A stretch of DNA of 64,000 nt from Hevea brasiliensis (Eukaryota; Streptophyta; Magnoliopsida; Malpighiales; Euphorbiaceae): the NCBI RefSeq assembly GCF_030052815.1, contig NC_079503.1:60678735-60742734 (forward strand), read 5' to 3'. Position numbers and translations under genes: made by a program. The notes beneath the pieces were generated by a model, which saw nothing but the letters and a program-made list of their open reading frames with translations, did not search any database and had not been told where the DNA came from. Shown piece by piece: positions 22,302 through 35,001 of the stretch. The stretch's first letter is position 1. The number at the start of each line of letters is the position of its first letter.

Positions 22302-25300
22302 TGTCACACCTTACCCCTCTGTAATGCATAACATGATCCCGTAGAATACTTAATGAACTACCGAACTTTACTTACCGATAACTCATTAAGTATCCTACAA
22401 GGGATTTTAAAACAATTTTCTTACATTTTGGAAGTGGTGAGCATTTTGGCAGGAATTAAAAACCATTTATTCAAAGTTTAAATACTAGTAAAAATTTTTG
22501 TCGATTTTAATTTTGCCGCAAATTTATAAAAATTTTAACAGAGTTCCATTTGTATTTGGAGAAAATAGTTCTTCAAATACCTGAAAAAAAACACTTCCAA
22601 TAATTTTCTCAACTCCCAACCTTCAATTAATCTCAAATCAACTCAATTCAATTCACTTCAAAATAATTCCACAATCCAATCAAAATTTATCATCTCAAAA
22701 TATTTAATAACTTCATTCACAAGGCATAAAGTATGAAATTCACAAGTACAAATATTAATTTATAGAAGAAAATCCAAAAATAATATTATTACAATTTATT
22801 TTACAACTGCTCAACTTTACATTGATACATAAAGCGTTATAATATTTACATCAAAATTAACTACAAGGGTATAAAATAATACCCGTACAAAAGATCAGTG
22901 TGGTCTACAATTCAATAGCAGCTCACTCTACTGCTTTTTCCTTGCTCTTATCTACGACAGCAAAATAAGCTATCACTGAGTATAAAAATACTCAGTGATG
23001 CACAATAAAAATTTAAAATATAATACATAAATCATTCATTGATGAAACATAATTTAAATATTTCTCAATCACATTTCACAAATTATCAAAGCTCATAATA
23101 ACACAATTTAGTCAAGTAATTTAATAAATACAGTGTTGCCAAAATCATACACAACTTAAGCCATGACACAAAATTTCCGATCAATGCCGTATTGTACATC
23201 ACGGCAAAGCAATCTACAACCCCATTAATCGAAATCAATGAGGGAGGTGGCTAGCTAGCTAATGAGTACTCATCCGATCTCAACCTCAACTGGCAAGCTA
23301 GAGAGGGAGGAAAATAAATGATCTCAACCCCATAAATGGAGGAGGAATAATGTGATACTATCATGCTAAGTGTGAACACAAAATCAATTCAAAACAATTT
23401 ATTCAAATAATTTGTGAGAAATCTGATCAATTTCCAAAGTCATATTTATGATCATAAAATGGCAACACAATGCATAATTAATCACAGAAGTCGAATTTTT
23501 GAGAATAAAATATTTAAACAAGAATTATTGTGCACAGACCTGACGTGAGTCGCCTCTAGGCCTTGACTCAGTCTCTCAGAGCTTCCAAGCCTTTTTCAGC
23601 TGAAACACACAGTTTCACAGTGTTTCAGTACCATAACTTAGCATAAATCCAAAAATAAATTTAACTTCACTTTTACTTAGCTTTAATATGCTAAATTCGA
23701 CGTTCTCAAAGTTTTTGTGTTTTGGGTTACTATTCACTATACTATTCAAGTCAAATTGTTGACTTTTTAAGGCTTAATAGGTATGGGAACTCCAACTTCA
23801 CCCACATACCACATTTTGGTCATTAAATTTTTTGGTTTTGGACATTTTCTCAAAGCTTAAGTCCTTTAGGCAAAATTATCAAATTTTTAGTTTTGGTGTC
23901 CCTAGTTGCACTATTCCATTGGTCATTCTACTGTTAGAATTTGGCAAATCTTTCTGCATAGAAAATGTTCCCTATTGTCTTAAGTTTATTCTCCTTTTTG
24001 AATCACTCTAATTAGAGTTTTGTAGCTCAAGTTATGGCTATTTGAACCATGGCTGCCGGATTAGACATAACCGAGATTTTCTGGGCAATTTTGGTGCTGG
24101 CAGTTTTGGGTCACCAAATTGGGGTGGCCAAAGGGCTTGGTTTTTGGCAGAATTTGGGCTTGTGTTCTTCATGAAAGTTTTAGGTCTATATCTCATCTAA
24201 CCTCTGGTAAAATTTCAGGTCATTTTGACCTGCCTAGCTTGAGTTATGACCAAATGAACAGGGCAGCCTACAATTTTCCAACTTTGGTTAATTTGTTCAC
24301 TAGGTTTTGGTCACTTTTTGGGCATGCTTCCTAAATGAATATTGTGTCATTTAGTGTCTATTTTCATCCCCAATTGGTCCCATACCAATTGTACTTGTAA
24401 AATTTCATTTTTGGTCCTTCAAAGTTGACTTGGTCATGCTGCCAGTAGCATGACCACACTCCCTCTGAATTTGACTTTAATTCCAACCATTCCAACACAA
24501 CTCATTTGGTCATAAATGACCATTTTTCACTTCACAATAGGTCAAAGACATCATTTACTCATTTCTCACATTTTTTATCCATAAACCCTAATGTTCAAAA
24601 CCCTAATTCACCAACCTCATGCATTTAACCACATTTAGTGCTTTTAATCCTAACCATTCAACTAAATAAAGTTTCTAAACTCATTCAAGTCCATCAAACC
24701 ATGCAAAACACACTCCCCATCATGCTGGCCAAATTTTAGTTTAGTCCTTTACAAGTGTTTTTATTTCATTTCTTTAGTTTCTAAGCTCATTTCAATAACT
24801 AAATATGCATTTGATTAGATAATTAGTAGTTAGAAGACTAACCTTTGCTTGGAGGGTTTCTAGGCTTTCCTTTCTTCAATTCTTTCTTCTTCTTTTTACT
24901 CTCTAATGTTTCCTCAACATGTAAGGAGAATTTTTTGTGTTGGGACTTTGTGAATTTATGGGATAGAGTAGGGAAATTCAAGCTTCCTTTCCTTTAACAA
25001 TGGTGGAACAAGGTGAAAGAATAGGGAAAGAGAGGTGAGGCGGCATTGAGGATAAGGAAGATGACTTAATTTTTTTTTCTTTTCTTTTATTTTATTTAAT
25101 TTGTCTTATGGAAGACCCAAAAACATCTAATTAATTAAATATATTAATTATTACTTTTATGGCATCATGCATGATGTCATGCATGATGTCATCTCCTTAC
25201 ACTTTTTCATTTTCTTTTTCTATTAGTTCTTTAATTTAATTCTTGATTCCAAAATTTTCTTTTCTCTGATTTTATTTCACTGTTAGGTCAGGAGTCAGCT

Positions 25301-25729
25301 CTCAGGGTCAATTGACCAAATTACCCCTCGCCGGTTCATCCCGGTTTGCAAATAATTTAATATTTCTTTCGGCTCCCTGACGTAATTATTTGACTGACTT
25401 AACAGTTCTTTTTCATGATTTTCTCTTTTCCATTGTGTTCATAAGGGTCCTAAGGACCGCAGCGTCATATTTTACAGTTCGAAATTTTAGTTTAAAATGA
25501 CTTCGCAGTCCTTCCTGAGAAGGTCACCCATCGCTGTGACTCTCGGCTCGTTTAACTTCTTATATTCTGTTTTTCTTATTTATACTTAACTAATTGGCAA
25601 TTACTAATTATTTGTATTTATGGCTTCTCTAATTGTCTTAAGTGTGGTTCTAATCCCCTTAATTGTTCGGATCGACACCGATCATCGGAACAGTGAAATA
25701 TACCAGGCTATACAAATAGGGGTGTTATA
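22302..25729 (-). repeat. El-4 5' LTR (family B), complete
   Basis: 3,428 bases, plus strand TGTCACACCTTACCCC to GGGGTGTTATA. Inside: inverted repeats at 22,867-22,884 and 22,976-22,995; module words near 24,110-24,260; a doubled palindromic block GCATCATGCATGATGTCATG at 25,162-25,181; and the CACCCATCGCTGTGA block near 25,527. The terminal TA instead of CA matches a C-to-T change. Confidence 0.95.
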
Positions 25730-25734
25730 GGCTC
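25730..25734. repeat. Target-site duplication, El-4, right
   Basis: GGCTC, identical to 16,525-16,529. Confidence 0.93.
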
Positions 25735-26170
25735 TGGCCGGTTTTTTGCCTTCTGCACTCTCCACAGATTCTGATACAAGTTTTTGTGAAGTACCGGCTG
25801 CCTCAGCCTTACTCGGCCTTCTACCCCTTGGAGCTGGAGGGGCAGGCCTATCAGTTGATACTGGAGTGGATGTAGTAGTTCTGCGAGGACAATCTCGGAC
25901 TAGGTGGTTTGTAGATCCACACCATAAACAAGCACCTATCATCCTCCAACATTCACCCTTATGCCATTTTTGGCAATATGGGCAAGCAACAGATACTGTT
26001 GGGGCTGGTCCCCTGTACCCTGTCCCTAGAGAGCTAGCCGTTGAAGGGGTAGACTGACCTCTCCTTGGTGCAAACTGAGATTTGGGCCTCTGTGACTGAC
26101 CCTGACTTGGTGCTCCACTGAAACTCTGAGTAGACGAACCTCTGAATTTCTTGCTTCCGGAGAGAGCATC
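25735..26170 (-). pseudogene. gag: D1 gag remnant: zinc-knuckle end only
   Basis: In element sense: DALSGSKKFRGSSTQSF, a Gln/Ser/Pro-rich stretch, a first Cys-His cluster CPYCQKWHKGEC, a second canonical knuckle CLWCGSTNHLVRDC (C-x2-C-x4-H-x4-C), and a Pro/Arg-rich tail leading to KKPARAY. The knuckles would bind RNA. The capsid domain that should precede them is missing: upstream of about 26,180 all frames contain stops. D2 (35,440-35,890) has the same truncated layout. Confidence 0.82.
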
Positions 26171-26815
26171 AATACAATTTCTAAATGTATTATCAAATAC
26201 CTACATCATTCCTTTCTGTCAAAAATATTAAAATATTGATAAGACTCCATATCTATGTCCAAATATCTTCATCCTCAAGGTGTTCTTTCTAATTTATAGC
26301 TATACTGAATTCTCAAAGCTTATAGCAATTTTTTTGTGGTAATGGTAGTCCACATTAGTGTAACCGAGTCACTGACTCTAGCTACCGTAGAAGTGTAATC
26401 TTTCAATAGGCTAGTTCTGAAGTTTTAAATTTATGACCAGAATTTTCACATTTATTTCCCGTAATAGTACTTTATTCGGGCATAACTGTATCAAATTATA
26501 GATTACTTATAAATATTCTTATTTTATTCTACCACGAGGAAGCACATAGCTCTACACAATAATCTCATGTCGGTACTGTAATCTGCAGCTTACAATACAA
26601 ACATCGAGAACATTACGTAGTTATTACGTTATAACCTCATGAACTAGGTTTTCTACTTCTTTTTCTAATGCCCTCTGCGGCTTTAAGTCCATATCTTAAC
26701 TTTGAATAATCAAAAGTAAACAGATCTGCATTAGTGTCACCTCGACTCTTATGAATGCAATGCATGTATGCACACTATCTTTCCACTTATCTTTGCCTAG
26801 GAACGCCTAAACCGT
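26171..26815 (-). other. D1 leader, no coding capacity
   Basis: About 645 bases between PBS and the gag remnant, nearly identical to 35,891-36,511. I see no ORF or repeat in it; it takes the place of the deleted gag N-terminus. Confidence 0.7.
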
Positions 26816-26827
26816 GCTTTGATACCA
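26816..26827 (-). other. D1 primer-binding site, one mismatch
   Basis: Minus strand TGGTATCAAAGC, one base off the iMet complement found in D2 (36,512-36,523). Confidence 0.85.
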
Positions 26828-26832
26828 CTAAA

Positions 26833-29800
26833 TGTAACACCCCTCACCCGTCTACAGTGTAGCCAAGCAAAGTGTGTTACACGGAGTGCCGGAGCACCTG
26901 ATCTTATCTGATTTCATTACAGTTCTTGATCTATTTATTCAAAAACTTTATTTAAGGTTTAGGCTACTTTTACTTTTATCAAAATCTAACTAATTTGGAA
27001 ATTTCAAAAATTTTAACGATAATCTGACAAAGTGTCGGCTGTAATTTGGACTAACAATTCTTCTGAACCTGCCAAAGACAATTCACAACATATTCAAATT
27101 CATAGCTCAATTTATCTCAATAATATCTCATCCTTCTCAAAATTTCTTAAACTCAATCTCATTCAGAATCATTATAATTAGACAATCAATTCAGACATCA
27201 GAATTCTTACATTTCATTAACTTATATAATTTTCTAATTAAATACATAAATTTATCAAGTACAGGATATACAAATGAAATTATAATATACTTAGAATGAA
27301 CAAATACATAACATATATAATTATGAGCCCTATCTACATGCATTGCTGAGGAGGTAACAATCTTGAACTCTTCTGACACTTCTGCAGATCTGGACTCCAA
27401 AAATCTCGATGACGATACCACTGGTTTTACCTTCAGTACCTGCGTGAGGAAGCAATTCCATCGCGCTAAGCATTTCTGCTTAGTGGTGCAATAGTATAAT
27501 AAGAAATAATATATACAAATAAAGAAAGAAATAACTCATAATTCGGGTATCCAGGAATCAATTATTCTAATTGTATTGTATTTTAAGTCTCTAAGGTTCT
27601 ACAAATTGTATCTTTGTTATGTTTTTGTTGCTAATCTCTTTTACTCATTTCATTCAATGCTTAATTTAATTGTACTAAAATTTTCGTATACTTAACTTAA
27701 CTTAACTGCCTGAATTGAATAATGTTTTAATTGACTGCCCATATAGCCTATACACTGACCAGACTGGATAAACGGATATACTAGCACTGGGTACCTAGTA
27801 CCTCGGGCCATCACACCATTGGTCACAAAGTATCTCCCAGTGTGTAAACAGTGTGGCTAAAAAGCCATATAATCAATCAGGCATTAAGCCAAGTATAATA
27901 ACACAATCTGTATAGCCATAGGCTATTAAAATCATAGTATGGCATAATAAGCCATAAAACACAATATGACGTAAAGTTATTTACAGAACAGCTGTCAGAA
28001 TCCTATTGGCATGCCAACCTATCCAAACTAGTCAACTAGGCAAATTAGGGCATATTACAATGTTACATATTTAATTCTTTATTCATAGGGTTTATACATC
28101 TTTATGCCTTTCACTGGTCAATAAAATTATTAACCTTTTTATGCATCATGGATAGGTTGATTCTAACATCAACATGTCACAATTTACAATTCAATATGTT
28201 GTCAATATAATGCAATTTACCCTTTTCACAAGTTGGCACTCATTGCCAAATCACTTCAAGCATCATTTTATGTAATTACCAATTTGCAATTTTAGTGTGC
28301 TAGATTGGTCTAGCTTAAAGTCCTATTTCCCTTGGTTTTTAGCTTCTGGTCAAAGAAGCAAAATTGTAACTCTATGTCTTATTACACTCGGGATAAAATT
28401 TCAAGTCATTATGAGTTGTATAGACCAAGATATGGTCAATTTACTAAAGCTGGACAGATTGCACCTTTGGTGCAAAATTTGGGCAATTTCTCAATTTTTG
28501 TGTGCTAGATTTGTCTAGCTTAAAGTCCTATTTCTCTTGGTACTATTCCCTTCAATTCATTTCATTAGTCAACCTATAATGTTGACCCTTAATGCACTCT
28601 ACGTGAGTTAATTCTAATGTTATCAATATATCACATTTTATAGCCCTTTAGAGTTGGTATATGTTTCCAATTTCATTTTCAGGTATATTGCATTTTATTG
28701 CAATTTACGGGAATTCGGTGTACTATTTTGACCTAGCCGGACGACCTAGTTCCCTCAGTTTTTGGGTTTCGTCCAAACTACAAACTTGTAGGTCTATGTC
28801 TTATTGCACGGGGGGAAAAATTTCAGGTCATTCTGAGTTGTGTAGACCAAGATATGGTCAATTTACCAATGCTGGACAGATTGCACCTTTAGTGCAAAAT
28901 TTGGTCAATTTTAGGTCACTTTTGGTTCAGCAGTTTTTGTACCCAAACTTATGCAAGCCATTTGACTTGGTTCTGGCCATTTCTGAGCTTTGGTATCTTC
29001 ATAATAATTGTAGATCTATGTCTAAACTAACCATGGTAAAAATTTCAGGTCAATTGGACCTGTTTTGAGTGAGTTATGGTCATCCCAAGGACTACTATTC
29101 ATATGGTCAAAAATCTAGGTTGCAAGGTTGCTATTCCGGATTTGGTCATTTTTAAGGTCAGTTTCTAGGTAGAATTTTGGCAACATTTCTACATGAAAGT
29201 TGGCCTATTTGGTGTCTAGTTTCACCCCTCATTGGCCCCATACCAATTGGGTTCACAGTTTGGCACTTATGGCCTAATTTAGGTACTGCCTTCAATACAC
29301 AACCTGCACAAAGCACATACACTTCCAATTTGATATTCCTTCTCCTCCTCATTACTTCAATATTCAATCAATAACACTTCCATATATATATATTGTACAC
29401 AATTCCAGCAACAATTTTGGGCAGAATATTCAAGTGCTCAATGCACACAATTCACCATTAAGTTCAACATTCACTTCCACCAAAATTCAACATATCTCAA
29501 TATCAATATTACACATACACTTCAACATAATCATACTTTAATATCACTTACACATATTGCCCACAATTTAATACTAGCATATTTCATTAATAAACTACAT
29601 ATTCACACACAAATTCATGATTTAATAGGCTGCCAAACATGGCAGTTTGCCAAAGCATCAAGACCCATATTCAAACCCTTAATTCAAGCACTAACATGCA
29701 CATCATTGGATATTAACTTACTACAACTTCCATTTAAGTTAATCAACCTTAATTTCCATCCATTAGAGGTAAGAAAAACTCAACTACAATAAACTTTCAT

Positions 29801-30809
29801 GGCTGTCAAAAATTAAATATATCAATAACTCATCGAATCCTTCAAATTTCTTCACCATCCAACTCATCTCAACCTTAATACAAACTTTAATGAAGCAAGG
29901 GATGAAAAACTAGCACTAACCTTTTTTGAGCTTCACCAAAACTTCATCAAATCCTCTTCTTTTTGCTTCCAACATACTGCCCAAGGTGTGTGTGCAAGCT
30001 TTAATGAAGGAACTAAGTAGAAATGGTGGCTTGATCATGCACCCATGGAGGTTGCATGTGGGGCATCCATGGTGATTTTCATGGTGAACTTCATTTATCT
30101 TGGCTGGTTATTTCTCAAGGTGGAAGATGATGGTTATGCTGTCCCAAAGGAATATTTAAGTGTCCAAAATTAAGAGTTAGTGGAGCACTAACTTGGATTT
30201 TAATGTTAATTATTCAAAGTTTTATAAATTGGATTTTATCCCCCATTTCTTTCACTATTCTTATAATGTATGACAATTTAATTTTTTATGACATTCTCTA
30301 AGTGTAATATCATTTATTTTTAATGGACATTTAGGTCAAAAGGCAACTCTAGGTGTCAAATGACCAAAATACCCCACTTCGGGCTATATTCCCAATTTTT
30401 CGGTAACACCGATTTTTGTCTGTTTCTCGATTTTTGTCTGTTTCTTGATTTTTCGTTTTTCTTTGTACTAATTTATTAATTTTTCTTTAATAATTATAGT
30501 GTCAATTATATTTCAATAGACCTTTACTTACATCTCGAAATTAAATTCTGAGGGTTCCCTGCGGTCCTGGGGTCGGCAACGGCCTTCCTAGTGCGGTCAC
30601 CCATCGCTGCAGTGTCGGCTCGTTTAACTTTGCTTCATTTTCTCTCTTTCATTTGTCTTTAATTTTTCTTGCATTTTCTTCTTATTTATTTCATCATTAT
30701 ATGTCTGTTCATTATCACCGAAGTGTAGTTCTAGATATTCCGCTTTCCGGGGCAGACATTAACCGTCGGAGCAGTAGAATGTACAGACTACGAAAATGAG
30801 GATGTTACA
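26833..30809 (-). repeat. Shared middle LTR of the D1-D2 array (chimeric)
   Basis: 3,977 bases, plus strand TGTAACACCCCTCACCC to GAGGATGTTACA. Its left side abuts the D1 PBS (so it is the D1 5' LTR) and its right side abuts a PPT and pol (so it is the D2 3' LTR). The left part resembles families E and F (the CTAGCACTGGGTACC zone near 27,780). The part from about 28,560 resembles family A (TTGACCTAGCCGGACGACC near 28,729). A 40-bp direct repeat at 28,296 and 28,501 marks the transition. A hairpin lies at 27,466-27,483. Confidence 0.85.
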
Positions 30810-31084
30810 ACTCTTCTCCTCTAAAAAGGAATTTCGTCCTTGAAATTCATCTGATTCAAACAGCCAAGCTTATCATTGTCTCATAATTTTATTCGCTTTT
30901 CCATCATTTTTTTCTTCTACCATTAGTATTCCTACTCATGAAATTCTATTATTCATTAGTTTCTTGATCTCTCATACTAGGATTCTTTACCAGTCATTCT
31001 GTCTCTTTTACCAATTCCAACTCTATTAAATTACCCTTTGCCTAGGTATTCTGCATTTATCTCATACAAGACCTTATATCTTGG
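30810..31084 (-). other. D2 polypurine tract and 3' untranslated region
   Basis: Minus strand GAGGAGAAGAGT abuts the middle LTR (30,810-30,822). The rest is a noncoding remnant like 15,046-15,296 in D1. Confidence 0.82.
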
Positions 31085-31869
31085 TATCTTCATGCTTCTT
31101 CTGAGTGAGAGGTAGACCACTGATAAAGTCCATAGTGACTCGGTCCCATTTCCATTCAGGTATGTTTATGGGCTATAACAAACCTGATGGAACTTGATGT
31201 TCTGCTTTGACTTGCTGACATGTCAAGCATCTAGTTACATAGTCAACTATGTCCTTCTTCATACCTGGCCACCAATATCGGAGTTTCAGGTAATGATACA
31301 TTTTTGTGCTTCCTGGATGCATATCATACAAACTGTTATGTGCTTCTTTCAGAATACTGGTTTTCAACTCTTTATCATCTGGTACACATACTCTTTCTTT
31401 ATAGTACAGGCACCCATTTTCTTTCACTTCATATTCAGCTTCATTCCCCTCAGTGATTTTGCCCATAACAGCCATTAATTTCTCATCTGTCTTCTGCCCA
31501 TCCTGTATCTGTTGTAACAGATTCGGCTTCACTTGCAACTCAGCCAAAATAACTCCATAATGAGTTAAGGACAGTTGGGCATTCAAAGATCTTAATGCTA
31601 CAATAGATTTTCTACTTAAAGCATCAGCGACTACATTTGCCTTCCCAGGGTGGTAGTCAATCACACAATCATAATCTTTCAGGAATTCAATCCATCGCCT
31701 CTGTTTCAAATTAAGTTCCTTCTGGGTTGGCAGATACTTCAGACTCTTATGGTCTGTGTATATGTAGCATTTTTCTCCATACAAGTAATGCCTCCATATC
31801 TTCAATGCGAAGATAATTGCTGCTAACTCTAAATCATGAGTAGGGTAATTCTTTTCATGTGGCCTTAAC
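31085..31869 (-). pseudogene. pol: D2 RNase H and integrase zinc finger
   Basis: In element sense: [57 protein letters not shown], then [18 protein letters not shown] and [12 protein letters not shown], a complete HHCC finger, unlike D1. It ends, as D1 does, just after the LTQKKH stretch, so the INT catalytic core is missing. It is interrupted at 31,869 by solo LTR E and resumes at 35,002. Confidence 0.88.
31865..31869. repeat. Target-site duplication, solo LTR E, left
   Basis: TTAAC, repeated at 34,997-35,001. D1 has the uninterrupted sequence GGCCTTAACTGCCTGG. Confidence 0.95.
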
Positions 31870-34800
31870 TGTGACACCCCTTACCCGTTTACAGTACATC
31901 CGAGTAAGATATGTCACACGGTGTACCGGAACACTCTATTTATCTCAATCATTTTTATTATTCCTTAATTTATTTTTATCATAGTTTTGAATATAATTTG
32001 TGAAATATAATTCATTTAAGTCATTTATTGAAATTATTATTTATTTGAGGTTCCGAAAATTTTATAGAAAATCCGGCAGAGTACCGGCTAAAAATGGAGA
32101 AAACAGTTCTTCGGAACCCTGTTAAAAACACTTCCAATATAATTATAATCTCAATCTCAGTCAACCACCAACATTTTTCAACAATTTCTCAAATCAATTT
32201 AGTATCTCAAAATTCACATTCATCTCATATCACACCCAATTCAATGAGAAATACTCATATTTATTTCTGAACACAGCTCATAGGTAATTACAGCAAAAAT
32301 ATGATTACATGAGTTTATAATATACATAACAAAAGTTTACAAATACAAAAGACTTAGGTAGCCCAATGTCCTACCAATGCACTGCAATTTGTGAGGTGAC
32401 TTTGAACTCTGAGTGCAGATCTGAAAACTCACCCCGTATGAGGTCTGCTGGACTCCCCAGCTATGTCTCTAGTACCTGCACGTGGCAAAAGCGACGCGTT
32501 AAGCAATTCTGCTTAGTGGTGACAATACAAAATAAAATAAAATAAAATAATAACATGTATGCAGAATGTATGTTTACATTTTTGGATAGACTTAATTTCA
32601 AATATTTATTGCAATATTATTCGATTAAAGTTGGGTAAGATTTAGTAATATTGCCCGAGTAACCTATACTAGTTGACTGGACTGGATAAATGGGTAAACT
32701 GGTACTGGGTATTAAGTACCTTGGACCATCACACCATCGATCACATAGTGTCTCCCGGTGTGCAACAGAACAGCTAATAAGCTGTAATAATTATCGGGCA
32801 TTAAACCCGAGCATAACAACTCAATATCATAGCCAAAGGCTATTATGTCACAGAATGGCATGGAAAGCCATGAAATGCAGAATGGCATGAAGCCATATGC
32901 AGTACTGCTAACAGAGCCCTATTGGCATGCCAACCTATCCAAACCAATCACATTAGGCCTACTAGGGCATTTAACACTTTTTATTTATGTAATTCTTTGA
33001 AATTGAATTTTTATGATTACTATTCATTTCATTGGTCAACCAAAATGTTGACTTTTGTATTGGCTATAGGTAAATTAGTTTAAATATCATCAACATACCA
33101 CCTTTTGCATTTTAAACTTGTTGGTATTGGTTGCCAATGCCATCTCTAAGCTTAATGTGAATTGGATAGAATTTTCAGTTTTCAAGCTTTGGGTTTACTA
33201 TTCCATTAGTTACTATTGCAGTGGGAATTTGGAAAAATGATAAACATGAAAGTTGTTCCTTATTTTGTCTAGTTGAATTTATTTTTTTGAATCACTCCAT
33301 TTGGAGTTTTGTAGCTTAAGTTATGGTCCAAAAACCAAAACTGGCCGGATTGAAATTTTTCTGGACTGACCATATCTACAGTACAATGAATAGTGACTTC
33401 AACTCACTTGTTAGATAGGTTCTGGTCATAATTTGCGTTAGGTTTCTTCATGAAAGTTGTTGGTCTATATCTCATCCTATTGTGGGTAAAATTTCAGGTC
33501 TACATTGAGTTATGGCCAAATGACCAAATACTATTCATTTGGTCATTCTGTAGAAATAGACTGCAGGTCACCCGGATTGGAGCAAGCTTTTGGTCCACTT
33601 GGTTTAGTGTTATGGGCATGGTTTCTTCACCAAAGTTGTGCAATTTTGTGTCTAGTTTCATGTCCAATTGGCCAAACACCAATTTAACCTCTACAATTCA
33701 AGTTATGGCTGCCCAAACCTGCTGGACTCATGTCCAATTCTGCAGGTCACCTAGGGCAGCCACACTAAACCTAAATCCCATCCCTCAACACACTTCATTT
33801 TTGGTTTAAACAGAACTAAATAGTCACTAATTGACCATTAATACTCATTTTCATCATCACATGGTCAAAGTCCCATTTCTCCACTCCAAACCCTAACTCA
33901 ACATTTCAAGCCATGCACTAGGATTGCATTTCATCAATCCACATAAAAGAGACATATTGTGGGCAGGCATACTACCCTTTTTAACTTCATTAAAATCATC
34001 ACAATATTGGCCAACCAAGGCATCCAAAACTTAGGGTTTACATGCAAATGGTACTCCATCAATTTCCTTATCATTTGCACTCATTCATAATTGTTAAACA
34101 TGAATTTAAAGTGAAATTTAAGTTTAAGTCACTAACCTCTATGGAGTGAGATTTTTCTCACTTGCTAAAACTCTTCTTTTCTTCTTCTTTTTTCTCCCAA
34201 AAGAATCTCCAAGGTGTAAGAAGATTTTTTTGTGTTGCTAGATTAGGGTTTTGTTGAGTAAAAGTGAGAGAAAGCAAGCTTTAAAAGCTTGATAATGGTG
34301 AGAATGGGAGAGGGTTCACGGCAAGGAAGAAGAAAGGGAGAGAGGGATCTGTTTTTTTGTTCATTTTCAGCCCATTTTGTCTCTTTAAGATAAGTTATAC
34401 CATGTGTCAACATTGGATTGGGTGAAGGCACACTAATGACATCATGTGATGTCATAAATTCCCATTTAATTTATTTTTTTTCTTTTCGTTTCTACTCATT
34501 TTCAATTCAATTTTTAGTAATATTTATTCACATTTTATGTCATAATAATTATTTACTTAACTGGACAAGTCGGCCAAAAATCACCTCTAAAGGCGAAATG
34601 ACCAAAATGCCCTCCGTTTGGCTTAACGGGCCAAAATTGTCTGTACCGATTGAAAATTTTTTCTAAGTATTTTCTGGGCATTCTAATGCCATAAGAACCT
34701 CAATAACCCTTCTCTAGAGTTCTAGAAATTATTTTATAATTTTTTCCCCAGTTCTAGGGCTCCTAGTTACGAGAACCGCAACTTCTCACTAGGTTACCCA

Positions 34801-34996
34801 TCGCTAGGGCACCGGCTCATTTAACTTGATTGTATTTTATTTCTAAAATTTTTCCTAAATTTTTCTTATTAATATTTGAGTTAATTATAGTTCCTCACTT
34901 TAGTTTAAATATTTTTCCAGATATTCTAGCTGTCCAGAACGACACCGATCACCGGAACAGTAGAATGTACGAAATTGCTACAGGGAGGGTGTTACA
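31870..34996 (-). mobile_element. Solo LTR, family E
   Basis: 3,127 bases, plus strand TGTGACACCCCTTACCC to GAGGGTGTTACA, with a perfect 5-bp duplication and no internal region: the usual product of LTR-LTR recombination. Related to LTR F. Contains the hairpin 32,500-32,515, three modules with AGTTATGG at 33,318, 33,507 and 33,710, the dyad TGACATCATGTGATGTCA at 34,437-34,454 and the CACCCATCGCTAGGG end block near 34,797. Orientation is inferred from similarity to F. Confidence 0.93.
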
Positions 34997-35001
34997 TTAA
35001 C

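Larger units (their letters stand above)
16530..25729 (-). mobile_element. El-4: Tekay-like Gypsy element, near full length
   Basis: 9.2 kb, minus strand, family B LTRs, bounded by GGCTC duplications. The 5' LTR (right) is complete at 3.43 kb. The 3' LTR (left) is cut to 1.67 kb by a deletion that also removed the integrase C-terminus, chromodomain and PPT. Closest relative in the window is B1 (49,193-64,000). Order in element sense: LTR, PBS, gag, PR, RT, RH, INT, truncated LTR. Confidence 0.95.
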
